Shown here in pieces: positions 26,845 to 35,045 of a stretch of DNA of 64,000 nucleotides; within the stretch, counting starts at the first letter, position 1; every line of letters starts with the position of its first letter. The position numbers and the translations under genes were made by a program. The stretch lies in contig NZ_JACCCL010000001.1 in the NCBI RefSeq assembly GCF_013408665.1, positions 2,346,707 through 2,410,706 on the forward strand, written 5' to 3'. The DNA comes from Sporosarcina sp. JAI121. GTDB lineage: Bacteria; Bacillota; Bacilli; Bacillales_A; Planococcaceae. The notes beneath the pieces were generated by a model, which did not search any database, was not told the origin of the DNA, and was given only the letters and a program-made list of their open reading frames with translations.

Positions 26845-27291
26845 ATGACGACAATTCTTATCGACGCGGATGCATGTCCGGTTGTGAAAGAAACAATCAA
26901 AATAGCAAGTACCTTCGGATTCCGCTGTGTCTTGATCTGCGATACGACACATGAAATGCATCGGGATGGAGCAGAAACCATTATCGTCTCAAAAGGGGCG
27001 GATGCGGTCGATTTCGTCCTTGTTAATCGTGTACAGAAAAATGATATTGTCGTTACGCAAGATTACGGTTTGGCCGCGATGGTGCTTGCAAAAAAAGGCC
27101 ATCCAATTGATCAAAACGGACGACTCTACACAGAGGATAATATTGATCAGTTATTGTATGCCCGCCATACCGCCCAGAAAGTAAGGATGGCCGGCGGACG
27201 CTTGCGAGGACCGAAAAAACGCTCAAAAGATAGTGATTTGAAGTTCGAAGAGAGTTTGAAGAAATTGTGTATGCAATTGGTCGGTCAATAA
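26845..27291 (+). CDS. YaiI/YqxD family (UPF0178) protein
   Basis: 148-residue protein with the family's ILIDADACPVVKETI start (PIN-like acidic cluster), DFVLVNRVQKNDIVVTQDYGLAAMVL in the middle and RGPKKRSKDSDLKFEESL near the end. It resembles a small NYN/PIN nuclease fold, but activity in this family has not been firmly assigned to my knowledge. ATG 26845 is 7 bases after AAGGAGGA. Followed by a terminator. Confidence 0.88.
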   Translation: MTTILIDADACPVVKETIKIASTFGFRCVLICDTTHEMHRDGAETIIVSKGADAVDFVLVNRVQKNDIVVTQDYGLAAMVLAKKGHPIDQNGRLYTEDNIDQLLYARHTAQKVRMAGGRLRGPKKRSKDSDLKFEESLKKLCMQLVGQ

Positions 27292-27311
27292 CAGTAGCGG
27301 ATAGTAGTAGA

Positions 27312-27350
27312 AGAGCTAGAAACCTTAATGGGTTTAGCTCTTTTTTTGTT
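27312..27350 (+). terminator. Terminator after the YqxD-like gene
   Basis: Stem AGAGCTA-AAACC with GGGTTTAGCTCT and a small loop, followed by TTTTTTT. Confidence 0.88.
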
Positions 27351-27436
27351 GTTATAAAGGGGAGATTTTCAATGAATGATCCCAATTAAATTGAGTCTGC
27401 GCTGGTTTTACAAGGTATGTTGGAGGTACTGGGAAA

Positions 27437-27580
27437 GTTCACTATTATAGAATTGGGATAAGGATTGCCCACCATACACGCTTCGGCGCTTGTTCTTAAG
27501 AAGTATATTGAGGTCACTGAAATTGTCCACTGTTATAGAATTGAAATAAGGATTCCCCATCATAAACGCTTTGGCGCTTT
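27437..27580 (+). repeat. Two degenerate copies of the interspersed repeat, 88 bases apart
   Basis: Segments 27437-27492 and 27525-27580 share TTATAGAATTG, ATAAGGATT, CATAAACGCTT-like and GGCGCTT blocks. These correspond to the left arm of the repeat family; the hairpin core is missing. The rest of the 27352-27640 gap shows no gene. Confidence 0.55.
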
Positions 27581-27641
27581 GGGATAAATTATCCAGTTTC
27601 ATATGGAAGGCATCGGAGAAATAATAATGAATAAAAGAGGT

Positions 27642-27678
27642 GACATTTCATTCAAATTCGAACGAAATGTCTCCTTTT
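27642..27678 (+). terminator. Hairpin almost identical to the terminator at 18863
   Basis: GACATTTCATTC / GAACGAAATGTC with a short loop, then CTCCTTTTTA. No plus-strand gene ends nearby, so it is either a relic or it terminates an unrecognised transcript. Confidence 0.65.
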
Positions 27679-27739
27679 TAAAATTAGATGTTCTGACATT
27701 TTTAAGTTTTTAGCGGTCACAACTAAATTGAGTTGATTC

Positions 27740-28144
27740 TTACTTACGTTTCCAAAGCATCAGCATCATGATAGTTATGAATGTAAATGCAATGAGCGCT
27801 AAAAATGGAATTGTAATAAAACCTAACCCGTTAATGTACTGCCCCGTGCATGGAACCCCGCTCGTACATGTGCTGAACTCCTGCAAGGAAGGGATTTTTT
27901 GCAACGCATAATGGTAACCCGAAACGATTATTCCGATGATTGACATCGGCAGAATATATTTATAGATTCCACGGTCGTTCCGATAAAAGGCGATGCCTAG
28001 AAAAACAACGAGTGGATACATCAAAATACGTTGATACCAGCAAAGCGTACAAGGTACGAAACCTAAGCGTTCACTGAAAAACAAACTCCCAGCCATCGCT
28101 GTAATCGATACTATCCAGGCAAAGAGAATCGGCTTACTTCCCAC
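27740..28144 (-). CDS. bdbC: Disulfide formation protein, DsbB/BdbC type
   Basis: Membrane quinone reductase that reoxidises the DsbA-like partner. Four membrane helices; the first redox pair is Cys32-Thr-Leu-Cys35 (PCTLCWYQRILMYP) and the second is CTSGVPC in the next loop. The end of bdbD overlaps. I take the GTG at 28144 as start because the product then begins close to the first helix as in other BdbC proteins; an ATG at 28180 is also open, and neither has a strong ribosome binding site. Shares an operon with bdbD. Confidence 0.9.
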   Translation of the reverse strand: MGSKPILFAWIVSITAMAGSLFFSERLGFVPCTLCWYQRILMYPLVVFLGIAFYRNDRGIYKYILPMSIIGIIVSGYHYALQKIPSLQEFSTCTSGVPCTGQYINGLGFITIPFLALIAFTFITIMMLMLWKRK

Positions 28145-28778
28145 TGGACGCCGCTTCTTCCACCATTTTCGTGAAATCATTCATCGTCTTTCCAGTAAAT
28201 TGCTTTCCTCCAATAAAAATTGTCGGCGTCGATGATACACCTAAACCATTTGCTATTTTCATGTCTTTATCCCATGCTTCTTTCCCTTTACCTTCATCAT
28301 AAGCACGCATGACTTTTTCTGTTTCATCTGGAGTTGCAACTTCCGCTACGACCGCTTTCAAAAACTCCTCGGTATATAGATTTGGTTGTCCTGCCTCTGT
28401 TGATTGATTCGCGAACAACAAAGCATGAAATGCCCAAAACTTGTCATTTCCCAATTCCCGATAAACTGTTTCCGCGAATTGTGCGGCTGTCGTTGAGTCT
28501 GCTGCAATAAAAGAATAGTTCATAAAATAAAATTTCGCTTTCCCCGTTTTCACTAATTCCTCTTGAATAACCGGGAAGAGTCGGTCATTGAAATCTCTAC
28601 AGCTTGGACATTTGTAATCGCCAAATTCAACAATTTCAACCGGTGCTGACTCCTCACCTAAAAATGGTTGCCCTTCGTAATCTATGACGACCGACTTGTT
28701 AGTAACATCTGTTAACACGATAATACCTATGATCAAAACTGCCACCAAACCAATAATCCAAAATATTTTCTTGGACAA
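28134..28778 (-). CDS. bdbD: Thiol-disulfide oxidoreductase, DsbA/BdbD type
   Basis: Membrane-anchored extracytoplasmic oxidase that introduces disulfide bonds into exported proteins. One N-terminal membrane anchor (residues 5-23) is followed by a DsbA-like thioredoxin fold with the active site Cys57-Pro-Ser-Cys60 and a cis-Pro loop GVSSTPTIFIGGKQF. The TTG at 28778 is 8 bases after AGGAG and is a better start than the GTG three codons upstream. An operator identical in design to that of the neighbouring blaI-type gene lies just upstream. Confidence 0.9.
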   Translation of the reverse strand: MSKKIFWIIGLVAVLIIGIIVLTDVTNKSVVIDYEGQPFLGEESAPVEIVEFGDYKCPSCRDFNDRLFPVIQEELVKTGKAKFYFMNYSFIAADSTTAAQFAETVYRELGNDKFWAFHALLFANQSTEAGQPNLYTEEFLKAVVAEVATPDETEKVMRAYDEGKGKEAWDKDMKIANGLGVSSTPTIFIGGKQFTGKTMNDFTKMVEEAASSGK

Positions 28779-28796
28779 AATAAACACTCCTAATTC

Positions 28797-28815
28797 AAAC
28801 TACGTATCGTAGTGT
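28797..28815 (-). promoter_or_regulatory. BlaI-type operator upstream of bdbD
   Basis: Minus strand ACACTAC-GATAC-GTAGTTT, an inverted repeat with 5-base spacing matching the blaI operator at 30110. A TTGCGT ... TACACT pair (16-base spacer) reading into it may be the bdbD promoter, so the operator would cover the -10 region. Confidence 0.6.
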
Positions 28816-28830
28816 AATGGGGTAAAAAAT

Positions 28831-29679
28831 TTACGCAAGCGCGTAAATAAAGAGTACACAAAGTAAACTGAATATCGTTAACGATATTAACGTGACTTTC
28901 AAAGGAAGCTCCAATTGAACTCCCTTTACCGGATTCAGGATATGTTGAATCCGGTAATTTACGGACGTATCCGCAAATGATGCATAGGTAAAAGACATTT
29001 TTTTCGGCTTGCCAACTTTCAACATTTTTAAAAGTGCACTGGCCAAGTTGACAGATGTCCGCTGTTTTTCAATCGCGAACTCATCCGCCAATACTTCCTG
29101 AATGATTCTGTATTTTTGATTAAACCATTTCAGTATCGGAATATACCACATTGTCAATGCGCACAGGGATAACAAAAATAGCTTCAGTGGATCACGATTT
29201 TCTTGATGATATTTCTCGTGTGACATGACGGCTTTTAATTCACCTTCATTTAAAAGGTTCATTAAACCGGTTGAGACAATGATTTTAGGCCAAACAAAAC
29301 CCATTGTAATCGCAATCGGTGCGGGATGTGAGACGACAATAAAGTCCTCTTTTCCGCTCCCGTATGCCCGGTTCAATTCGATTGTGAGCTTTCTCTCTCT
29401 ATATTGTTCAAATCGTTTTTTCATTCGCGCAGCATGCACAATTTGTGACCCGATTTTCCATATTGAAAATGACAATGTATAGATCACGAGCGCATCAAGC
29501 GCATATTCGAGTGATGACAATCCAATTGACCTCAACCAACTGTGACATACGACAACTAAGTTAAATTTGGCGTTCCAACCTGCTACTATCGAAATGATGT
29601 ATAAGCCCATTTGAAGAAAAATCATACCCGAAATGACGAGTGAAACGATAAACATTAAAGTAGATTGACGTTTAGACAT
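28831..29679 (-). CDS. M56 family membrane metalloprotease (BlaR1/MecR1-like, no sensor domain)
   Basis: 282-residue integral membrane protease. The zinc motif is H154-E155-xx-H158 (MSHEKYHQENRD), with a likely third ligand in EVLADEFA near 195. Membrane segments lie at about 8-33, 58-80, 162-182 and a final one at 258-280. Unlike BlaR1 it has no C-terminal penicillin-binding domain and only a short extracytoplasmic loop (about residues 34-58) containing a Cys-His pair. Three bases separate it from the repressor gene. Expected to inactivate the repressor by cleavage when triggered; the signal is unknown. Confidence 0.85.
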   Translation of the reverse strand: MSKRQSTLMFIVSLVISGMIFLQMGLYIISIVAGWNAKFNLVVVCHSWLRSIGLSSLEYALDALVIYTLSFSIWKIGSQIVHAARMKKRFEQYRERKLTIELNRAYGSGKEDFIVVSHPAPIAITMGFVWPKIIVSTGLMNLLNEGELKAVMSHEKYHQENRDPLKLFLLSLCALTMWYIPILKWFNQKYRIIQEVLADEFAIEKQRTSVNLASALLKMLKVGKPKKMSFTYASFADTSVNYRIQHILNPVKGVQLELPLKVTLISLTIFSLLCVLFIYALA

Positions 29680-29682
29680 ACA

Positions 29683-30096
29683 TTACATATCCTTTTTCAA
29701 TTCTTTAATTTTTTGTTCGAGTTTAGCGACAAGGTCATCGTCGACTTCTTCAAGTGCATCAAGCATATGGCTCACAACAACATTTCCGAATTCATCCATT
29801 AATTCGTTTGTCATTTCTTTTGATTGTGTATTCAAAAATTCCATTCTTGTTAGAATCGGTTTGTACATGGATGATCTTCCTTCTGCTCTCTTTTGAAGGA
29901 TCCCCTTTTCGACTAATCGATTCATGACGGTCATGACAGTATTGAAATTCGTCGTTTTCTCCCGATCGAGAACTTGCTGGACATCTTTTATTGTCATCTC
30001 GACATCATTCCATAAGATGTCCATGATTTTTGCCTCAAGAGGTCCAAAAAAGCGATTCAAACCACTTTCATTAATTTTGAATTTCCGGATTCTCAC
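29683..30096 (-). CDS. BlaI/MecI/CopY family transcriptional repressor
   Basis: 137-residue winged-helix repressor: the DNA-binding region is LNRFFGPLEAKIMDILWNDVEMTIKDVQQVLDREKTTNFNTVMTVMNRLVEKGIL, followed by a C-terminal dimerisation helix. GTG start after GAGGTGG. The family is removed from DNA by proteolysis through a partner M56 protease, which is the next gene. Its own promoter has an operator over the -10 box, and a second operator precedes bdbD. Confidence 0.92.
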   Translation of the reverse strand: MRIRKFKINESGLNRFFGPLEAKIMDILWNDVEMTIKDVQQVLDREKTTNFNTVMTVMNRLVEKGILQKRAEGRSSMYKPILTRMEFLNTQSKEMTNELMDEFGNVVVSHMLDALEEVDDDLVAKLEQKIKELKKDM

Positions 30097-30109
30097 GATT
30101 TGACCACCT

Positions 30110-30148
30110 CACATTACTCATTGTAGTGTGAAGAGGTTTTCCAGTCAA
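30110..30148 (-). promoter_or_regulatory. Promoter and operator of the blaI-type operon
   Basis: Minus strand TTGACT (30148-30143), 17 bases, TACAAT (30125-30120) is a strong sigma-A promoter. The inverted repeat CACACTAC-N5-GTAATGTG (30130-30110) spans the -10 box. Autoregulation is inferred. Confidence 0.75.
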
Positions 30149-30191
30149 CAATTTATAATTGTCAACGTTTAATTTAACAGATTTGTAACAT

Positions 30192-30318
30192 CTATATAGG
30201 TTGAAAAGGAATTCCATTGAATCCGCTACGGCGCTCGGGGATGCCTCCCGCCATAAGACTAGCTACTTCACTACTAGTCTTATGGCTTAAACGAAGCAAA
30301 TGCGCCTTCAAGGGGGTA
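30192..30318 (-). repeat. Interspersed hairpin-repeat copy
   Basis: Read on the minus strand it contains a 12-bp perfect stem CCATAAGACTAG / CTAGTCTTATGG (30251-30262 and 30274-30285) followed by the family signature CGGGAGGCATCCCCGAGCG and CCGTAGCGGATTCAATGG. The left end TATATAGGTTGAAA is shared with other copies. Confidence 0.75.
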
Positions 30319-30368
30319 AAGGTATTTTATGTTCGTGAAGTTGAATAGATTTTGTTGAAAAAGTAACG

Positions 30369-30409
30369 GGCAACTCCCGACGGAATTCATGTGGGAGTTG
30401 CCTGTATTT
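30369..30409 (+). terminator. Isolated hairpin, terminator-like
   Basis: Perfect 10-bp stem GGCAACTCCC / GGGAGTTGCC with a 14-base loop, followed by TGTATTTAAAA. No gene ends near it on either strand. Confidence 0.45.
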
Positions 30410-30630
30410 AAAATATTCTTACGTTGGTTTATTTAGGGTTCTGCTGACATTATAACCGCCCTATACACCATCACAGTTCCAATGCTCCAAGTTATTAAGA
30501 TTGTTTTGAACAAGAGTTTCGGTCAAATACAAACACTCGTTTCCTCCAAGCGGTCACATATTAACAGAATTTCTTGAGTGATAGTCATCTTTTGTACAAG
30601 TTATGCGTACGTTGAGGTATGAACTAGCTT
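30410..30630. other. Intergenic stretch without recognised feature
   Basis: About 220 bases between the isolated hairpin and the oxidoreductase stop. No open frame with a ribosome binding site and no repeat signature found. Confidence 0.5.
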
Positions 30631-31635
30631 TCAGGTTAGCATTTCCTTGGCAATCAATTCATACGATTTTAGCTTGTCTTGGAAATCGTATGCTATCATG
30701 ACAAGCATGACTTCATCCGCATTATATTCTTCTGCAATCTTTTCGATTTCTGCCCGTACTATTTTTGGTGTACCGACAATCATCCGTTTGCGATTTTCAA
30801 GAACCCGCAATTGTTCATAGTGACTGTACGGGTAAGAAAGTGCCTTTTCGGGCGACGGAGTTCCTCTCGAAGGCATTCCCTGTTCGAGCATGACCATGGA
30901 CAGATCGAGTGATGAAATAATCCGTTCCGCATCTTCTTCCGTTTCAGCGCAAGCGAAAAAGACGGCGACTGCCTGCTCCGGTCTTTGTAAGTATGCGGAA
31001 GGCTGGAACCTCTTATGGTAGTGGTTTGCACTAGATGGACCGCCTTCTCCGTTGATGAACTGTGCAAACATATAAGGCAGCCCTTTTTCTGCTGCAAGAA
31101 GTGCGGAACTTTGGCTCGATCCCAACATCCAGACTGGCGGCGCCTTTACGGTGACAGGCGTCGCTTTCACCCCTTGATATGGGTGGTCCGCTGGCATTGT
31201 GTCGTTCAAATACATGAGTAACTCGTCAACTTGACCCGGAAATTTACTGACATCCCGGTAGTTCCCATCATGTAAGGCATATGTTGCTCGCGGCATACCG
31301 CCAGGCGCACGTCCAATCCCTGCGTCAATCCGTCCAGGAAAAAGTGCCTCCAGAAGTTTGAAGTTCTCGGCGACTTTATACGCGGAATAATGAGGCAGCA
31401 TGACACCGCCTGATCCAATACGGATTGTAGATGTGAGTGATGCTAGGTGTGAGATAAGTATTTCCGGGGATGAACCGGCAAGTGTCGTTGCGTCATGGTG
31501 TTCGGATACCCAAAATCGTGTATATCCCCATTCCTCGGCCTTTTGTGCAAGTTTAGCTGTATGTTTTAGTGACTCCATTGCGTTACTGCCTTCAGAAATC
31601 GGTGATTGGTCTAAAATACTTAATTTGATGGACAT
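30631..31635 (-). CDS. LLM-class flavin-dependent oxidoreductase
   Basis: Luciferase-like monooxygenase fold (TIM barrel, FMN or F420 type). MSIKLSILDQSPISEGS at the start, then WVSEHHDATTLAGSSPEILISHLASLTSTIRIGSGGVMLPHYSAYKVAENFKLLEALFPGRIDAGIGRAPGG, the bacterial group related to alkanal monooxygenase-like YvbT/YtmO proteins. ATG 31635 follows GGAGGG; the longer frame is not used. Substrate unknown. Monocistronic. Confidence 0.88.
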   Translation of the reverse strand: MSIKLSILDQSPISEGSNAMESLKHTAKLAQKAEEWGYTRFWVSEHHDATTLAGSSPEILISHLASLTSTIRIGSGGVMLPHYSAYKVAENFKLLEALFPGRIDAGIGRAPGGMPRATYALHDGNYRDVSKFPGQVDELLMYLNDTMPADHPYQGVKATPVTVKAPPVWMLGSSQSSALLAAEKGLPYMFAQFINGEGGPSSANHYHKRFQPSAYLQRPEQAVAVFFACAETEEDAERIISSLDLSMVMLEQGMPSRGTPSPEKALSYPYSHYEQLRVLENRKRMIVGTPKIVRAEIEKIAEEYNADEVMLVMIAYDFQDKLKSYELIAKEMLT

Positions 31636-31768
31636 ATAAGTCCCTCCTATCGTCATTCCCTCCATTTTACATGAAGTCTATTGTTTACATGGTGGGCATG
31701 CTCAGTGTCTACGTTTGGTACATTCATATTTAGGTTATGTGTAATATAAATGAAGCTGGAGGTAGCCT

Positions 31769-32848
31769 ATGCCGAAAATCCTTTCTGTAAGTACATTAAA
31801 ACCGCCACATGAAGTAAAACAGCAACAGGCCGTTGAATTGACCCGTTCACTTTTTAGTGAGAAATATAATGATATTGAACGGCTTTTGAAAGTCTTTCAA
31901 AATGGCGATATCGAGACACGCAACGTATGCATGCCGCTTGAATGGTATGGGCAAGCACATGATTTCGAAGAAAGAAATGATTTATATATTCACCATACCA
32001 TCGAGTTCGGCGTTCAAGCCGTGCTGGCGTGCCTTCAAGGGAACGGGATGTTTGAGGCGCCGATTGAACCGTCCATGATTGACGCTATCTTTTTTATTTC
32101 AAGCAGCGGGATTTCAACGCCAAGCATCGAAGCACGTATTATGAACAAAATTCCTTTTCGGGATAATACGAAACGCGTTCCTATCTGGGGGCTCGGTTGC
32201 GCTGGAGGTGCCGCAGGTATTAGCAGGGCGTATGAGTATTGCCTTGCCTTCCCGGAGGCGAATGTCCTCGTTCTCTCCGCTGAATTATGTAGCCTGACAT
32301 TTCAAAAAGACGACTATTCCAAAAGTAATCTGGTAGGAGTATCATTGTTTTCTGATGGAATTGCATGTGCGTTAGTTTCTGGGGATAAATCCTCCATTAA
32401 GGGTAAAATAGCAGTGCCTAGTGTTATTGCGACAACTTCGAAATTGTTGCCGGATTCTGAAGGTGTTATGGGCTGGGATGTGAAAAATTCTGGACTGTAC
32501 GTTGTTTTTTCAAAAAGCATTCCCGCGATCATAACTAATTGGCTCGGACCTTTCGTCCATGAATTTCTCACCGAGCACGACCTGACAAAAGATGATATTA
32601 CACACTTCGTCGCGCACCCGGGCGGTAAAAAAGTGCTTGAAGCCTACGAAACGGCGCTTGGTTTTGATTCGACCAAAACAGATATTTCACGCGATGTACT
32701 ACGTCAGAATGGGAATATGTCGTCCCCTACCATCCTTTATGTGCTAGAGAGATTCATGGAAAGTGAACCTGCTGCCGGTGATTATGGACTGATGGCTGCA
32801 CTCGGACCGGGATTTTGCGGTGAACTGCTGTTATTGAGATGGGAATGA
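31769..32848 (+). CDS. bpsA: Type III polyketide synthase, BpsA-like
   Basis: Chalcone-synthase-fold enzyme that condenses a fatty acyl-CoA starter with malonyl-CoA to alkylpyrones in Bacillus. The catalytic triad is visible as Cys144 (WGLGCAGGAAG), His283 (VAHPGGKKVLEA) and Asn316 (NGNMSSPT). Length 359 is typical. ATG follows GGAGG. It forms an operon with the membrane methyltransferase 12 bases downstream, which is the known B. subtilis pairing. Confidence 0.9.
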   Translation: MPKILSVSTLKPPHEVKQQQAVELTRSLFSEKYNDIERLLKVFQNGDIETRNVCMPLEWYGQAHDFEERNDLYIHHTIEFGVQAVLACLQGNGMFEAPIEPSMIDAIFFISSSGISTPSIEARIMNKIPFRDNTKRVPIWGLGCAGGAAGISRAYEYCLAFPEANVLVLSAELCSLTFQKDDYSKSNLVGVSLFSDGIACALVSGDKSSIKGKIAVPSVIATTSKLLPDSEGVMGWDVKNSGLYVVFSKSIPAIITNWLGPFVHEFLTEHDLTKDDITHFVAHPGGKKVLEAYETALGFDSTKTDISRDVLRQNGNMSSPTILYVLERFMESEPAAGDYGLMAALGPGFCGELLLLRWE

Positions 32849-32860
32849 GGTGTATAGTAG

Positions 32861-33391
32861 ATGATATTTTCAATTGTCATTTCAATCGTCATCTTGCAGC
32901 GTCTCGTTGAACTTTTTGTCGCGAAGCGGAATGAGAAATGGATGCGCAGCCAAGGGGCATTTGAAGTGGGTACCACCCACTACCCTGTTATGGTTACCAT
33001 GCATATAGCGTTTTTCATTTCACTTCTAGCGGAAGTTTTTCTGTTCGGCAGGTTGCTGTCGCCAGAATGGATTTTATTTCTCTTCATTTTTCTTGTCGCG
33101 CAAGTTGCTCGAATCTGGTGTCTTACTTCACTCGGGAAGTTCTGGAACACGAAAATCATCATTTTGCCAGGGGCGGATGTTGTGCAGAAAGGTCCCTATA
33201 AGCTGGTGCGGCATCCGAATTATATAATTGTGGCGACTGAACTTCTTGTCCTACCGCTCATGTTTGGCGCTTATTTTACTGCAATCATATTCACACTTTT
33301 AAACGTATGGATGATGTCAGTGCGAATTCCAGTGGAGGAAAAAGCTTTAAAAGAAGCGACCAATTACAGTGAAAAATTTTCTTTGGAATGA
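32861..33391 (+). CDS. bpsB: Isoprenylcysteine carboxyl methyltransferase family protein, BpsB-like
   Basis: 176-residue membrane methyltransferase with about four helices and the ICMT motif GPYKLVRHPNYI...PVEEKAL at the C-terminal half. In B. subtilis the partner (YpbQ/BpsB) O-methylates the alkylpyrones made by the type III synthase. Here it directly follows bpsA (12-base gap, GAGG ribosome binding site), supporting the same role. The biological use of the methyl pyrones is unclear. Confidence 0.85.
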   Translation: MIFSIVISIVILQRLVELFVAKRNEKWMRSQGAFEVGTTHYPVMVTMHIAFFISLLAEVFLFGRLLSPEWILFLFIFLVAQVARIWCLTSLGKFWNTKIIILPGADVVQKGPYKLVRHPNYIIVATELLVLPLMFGAYFTAIIFTLLNVWMMSVRIPVEEKALKEATNYSEKFSLE

Positions 33392-33450
33392 TGAGTGATG
33401 AATAGTCATGCTATCCGCATATGAATCTGAAACTACTACTTCTAAACGAT

Positions 33451-33486
33451 AAAAAACGCTGAACTTTGCTAGTCAGCGTTTTTTTA
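33451..33486. terminator. Bidirectional terminator
   Basis: AACGCTGA / TCAGCGTT stem with an A-tract before and TTTTTTT after, between the convergent bpsB and GlsB-like genes. Confidence 0.85.
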
Positions 33487-33501
33487 TTTCATTATGAGGA
33501 A

Positions 33502-33756
33502 TTAATATCTCCCACGCATGGATTTCATAATAAAACTTAAAATAATCACGAAAATAAGCGCTCCAATAATGGCTGGGACGATGTAAAACTCAGCTAGTTT
33601 CGGACCCCAATTCCCTAGCAACCTACCGCCAATCCATGCACCAACGACACCGGCAATAATATTACCTATGATTCCACCTGGTATATCTTTACCTAAAATT
33701 AATCCTGCGAACCATCCGATGATACCACCGATAATTAAAAACAATAATAAACTCAT
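33502..33756 (-). CDS. GlsB/YeaQ/YmgE family stress-response membrane protein
   Basis: 84-residue protein of three glycine-rich membrane helices with IIGWFAGLILGKDIPGGIIGNIIAGVVGAWIGGRLLG, the transglycosylase-associated family pattern. ATG 33756 follows GGGGGG; a GTG nine bases upstream is part of that site. Members are general-stress induced in several Firmicutes; the molecular role is not established. Confidence 0.88.
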   Translation of the reverse strand: MSLLLFLIIGGIIGWFAGLILGKDIPGGIIGNIIAGVVGAWIGGRLLGNWGPKLAEFYIVPAIIGALIFVIILSFIMKSMRGRY

Positions 33757-33799
33757 GCCATACACCCCCCATTAAAGTTATTTGGTGAAACCTATAGAA

Positions 33800-34085
33800 C
33801 TAGTAAAGTTGAATTAAAGATTTCCTTCAAATACGCTCCAGCGCTTCGGGGATGGCTCCTCCTTGTAAGCAAGCCACTGAAAAAGTTCTTTTTTATAGTA
33901 AGAACTAGTTGATTGTAGTGGAGAGCGGCGACTCCAGCGGGAACAGCGCGAGCTGAAGACTCCGCAGGAACGCAGTGACGAGGAGGCTGAAGCCGTGCCC
34001 GCGGAAAGCGTCCGCTCGGAAAGGAAATCAACGGGCTTGAAGGAAATTCGGACTTTTTCGATGTCCCCCTTGTAAGGCGTCTACA
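33800..34085 (+). repeat. Composite repeat copy, long form
   Basis: Begins with the interspersed-family left end (TTGAATTAAAGATTTCC ... CGCTTCGGGGAT). It then continues into a GC-rich segment (33895-34073) with several small palindromes, for example GCGGAAAGCGTCCGC, and the ending GGAAATCAACGGGCTTGAAGG. A second copy of the whole composite is at 50367-50556 with an internal deletion. I recall similar GC-rich blocks in many Bacillaceae genomes but have no name for them. Confidence 0.7.
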
Positions 34086-34137
34086 CACAGAGCATACACG
34101 TCATCATATGCTCCTCCACTTATTTAGTTGAAAATTG

Positions 34138-34194
34138 GGGCTGAATAAGTGAAGTGACAAGCGGCACGTCACCACTCCTTCCTTTATCCAGCCC
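34138..34194. other. Short structured element
   Basis: Nested inverted repeats GGGCTG / CAGCCC (34138-34143, 34189-34194) and GTGAC / GTCAC (34154-34158, 34168-34172). It could form a 57-base hairpin in RNA. No gene is linked. Confidence 0.4.
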
Positions 34195-34389
34195 TGCTAC
34201 TTATAAGAATCCTGTACATGGTCTTAATCCAATAAATAAAAAAGTGTATTGGATTCTCTATAAGAGAGTACGCATTGCAATCTGGGAATATGCCTATTCA
34301 TCCAATCTCTTTCCGCTTTTGATAGATTTCAATTTGGCCAATCTGAATGTTACATTTTTAAAGTACTACCACCAGTCAAAATTTGTTGA

Positions 34390-34528
34390 GTATATAAATT
34401 GAAATAAAGAATCCCTTCACATCCGCTTCGTCGCTAGGGGATGCCTCTCGCCATAAGCCAGACAACTTCGTCGTCAGTCTTATGGCTTCGGCTACCCCTG
34501 TTAGGCGCCTGCGCTCTGGCTATATATC
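34390..34528 (-). repeat. Interspersed hairpin-repeat copy
   Basis: TATATAAATTGAAATAAAG left end, then GGGGATGCCTCTCGCCATAAG, an imperfect stem (CCATAAG / CTTATGG), GCTTCGGCTACCCCTG and GGCGCC. Same architecture as the copies at 30.2 and 50.2 kb. Confidence 0.7.
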
Positions 34529-35045
34529 ATATTTAAAAATTCCAACTTTCATAGTAAGTATGTCGAACTAGAAAGCAAAAACCTGGCATTATATTCGCCT
34601 AAAAGTGGTGGTACTCTTTAGTTCTTTTTGATGAATTCCATAATAAGTAAACTTCTCATATCGGTATCCTGTCGCAAGTGAATCAAAGTACTTTTTAAAT
34701 ATGTTATGGAACAACTACACTACTCATACGCTCCAAATGATTTCACTTCATATGAATACTTTCATCACAACATAGCCCTTCGTAATTAAATTCCTAACAA
34801 AAAGAGCACTCCCCAAAAAGTAACGGGCTATTTTGTATGGAAATAAGTGCATCATTTTAAGATTAATAAAGGCAAAAAAAACTAGCAAGAGGTAATTGGA
34901 AACGTAGGAACGAAGATAGAAGAAAGTAGGTTTGAAGGTTTTTTCGTTTTTTCGGTAAACTTTTGTAACGGCATTTCAAATTTATCGTATTATAAAGAAA
35001 AGGAAATTTTATTACATTTCATAATATTTCGGAAGGAGTTCTATA
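34529..35045. other. AT-rich intergenic region
   Basis: About 500 bases, clearly more AT-rich than the rest, with no convincing frame or repeat. The last 60 bases presumably hold the promoter of the following membrane protein gene; a TTGTAA and TATTAT pair is present but with a long 19-base spacer. Confidence 0.5.

Noticed and set aside
30410..30630. Decayed transposase
   Set aside because: Translation of both strands gave only short broken frames without a recognisable transposase motif.
33792..34088. 98-codon frame on the minus strand over the composite repeat
   Set aside because: Covers the GC-rich repeat, no ribosome binding site, arginine- and proline-rich by base composition.
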